A DNA stretch of 6,346 nucleotides from Candidatus Bruticola papionis (GTDB lineage Bacteria; Vulcanimicrobiota; Xenobia; Xenobiales; Xenobiaceae), in assembly GCA_002407045.1 (NCBI GenBank), contig DHKB01000050.1, positions 8,774 to 15,119 on the forward strand. The letters run 5' to 3'. Each line of letters begins with the position of its first letter. Position 1 is the stretch's first letter. Below the pieces are notes generated by a model. It had not been told where the DNA came from, did no database searches, and saw nothing but the letters and a program-made list of their open reading frames with translations. A program made the position numbers and the translations under genes. Below are positions 6,145-6,346 of the stretch, in pieces.

Positions 6145-6200
6145 TCTACATACTTTCTAGGTATATAGATAGGGGTGTAGTTCCCTGAAATTTCTCGTTG

Positions 6201-6209
6201 TGGTATAAT
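6201..6209 (+). promoter_or_regulatory. Extended -10 promoter inside CRISPR repeat 1
   Basis: TGGTATAAT is a perfect extended -10 element at the 3' end of the repeat. Transcription would start about seven bases downstream, inside spacer 1, leaving a guide of about 24 bases. This parallels the repeat-embedded promoters known from Neisseria type II-C arrays. Confidence 0.7.
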
Positions 6210-6267
6210 TCGAAATATCCATATGAATAAACGCTTTAAAGTTGTAGTTCCCTAATATTTCTCGTTG

Positions 6268-6276
6268 TGGTATAAT
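6268..6276 (+). promoter_or_regulatory. Extended -10 promoter inside CRISPR repeat 2
   Basis: The same TGGTATAAT element would start transcription inside spacer 2. No good -35 box is present at the matching distance (TTCCCT), so activity would depend on the extended -10. Confidence 0.7.
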
Positions 6277-6333
6277 AATACGCATGTGAGATAATTCTGT
6301 ATTTGGGTTGTAGTTCCCTAATATTTCTCGTTG

Positions 6334-6342
6334 TGGTATAAT
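6334..6342 (+). promoter_or_regulatory. Extended -10 promoter inside CRISPR repeat 3
   Basis: TGGTATAAT recurs at the end of the third repeat. It would drive the third spacer, which is cut off by the window edge after four bases. Confidence 0.7.
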
Positions 6343-6346
6343 CTAG

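Larger units (their letters stand above)
6174..6346 (+). CRISPR. CRISPR array, type II-C-like repeats (runs off the right edge)
   Basis: Three 36-base direct repeats are present at 6174-6209, 6241-6276 and 6307-6342. The last two are identical; the first differs at three positions (6175, 6187, 6189). Spacers are 31 bases (6210-6240) and 30 bases (6277-6306), unrelated to each other and AT-rich; a third spacer starts at 6343. The repeat begins GTTGTAGTTCCCT and ends GTTGTGGTATAAT, close in length, ends and layout to the Neisseria meningitidis type II-C repeat (GTTGTAGCTCCC...GCTACAAT). The repeat ends can pair in RNA as GUUGUA/UAUAAU with two G-U pairs. In the Neisseria orientation the crRNA strand is the plus strand. 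A Cas9-based subtype is inferred from the repeat alone, because no cas gene or tracrRNA is in the window. Confidence 0.93.

Overview
The window looks like ordinary chromosome from a moderately AT-rich bacterium, with one accessory element at its right edge. Five protein genes all lie on the minus strand: the start of rplJ (ribosomal protein L10), a cation diffusion facilitator transporter, a WYL-domain transcription regulator, an exported protein with two similar halves, and a long-form glucose-6-phosphate isomerase. A divergent tRNA-Thr and the beginning of a CRISPR array are on the plus strand. The host lineage is not settled. The L10 leader with an intrinsic attenuator fits Bacillota. The isomerase, from memory, most resembles the roughly 530-residue cyanobacterial type, and the tRNA lacks an encoded CCA. 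Candidates are a Negativicutes-like Bacillota or a non-photosynthetic relative of Cyanobacteria.

Layout. Positions 1-249 hold rplJ, cut off at its C-terminal side by the window edge. It is preceded by about 220 bases of promoter, L10-binding leader and attenuator. Positions 529-1506 hold the transporter and 1724-2785 the WYL regulator, which has its own terminator. Positions 2885-3889 hold the exported protein, with an unusually dyad-rich upstream region. Positions 4193-5788 hold pgi, which ends in a strong terminator containing an A9T8 block. Positions 5904-6108 are a compact tRNA unit of promoter, tRNA-Thr(CGT) and terminator.

From 6174 a CRISPR array runs off the right edge, with three 36-bp repeats and 30-31-bp spacers. 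Its repeat resembles the Neisseria type II-C repeat. Each repeat ends in a perfect extended -10 box, so each spacer probably has its own promoter. The first repeat carries three mismatches, and a still more decayed repeat-like unit lies at 6111-6144, so this is probably the old end of the array. No cas gene or tracrRNA is visible; they would lie beyond the right edge or elsewhere.

The genes do not form an obvious pathway. rplJ, the regulator, pgi and the tRNA each have separate transcription signals, and the array begins directly after the tRNA terminator. The CRISPR array is the most noteworthy element.
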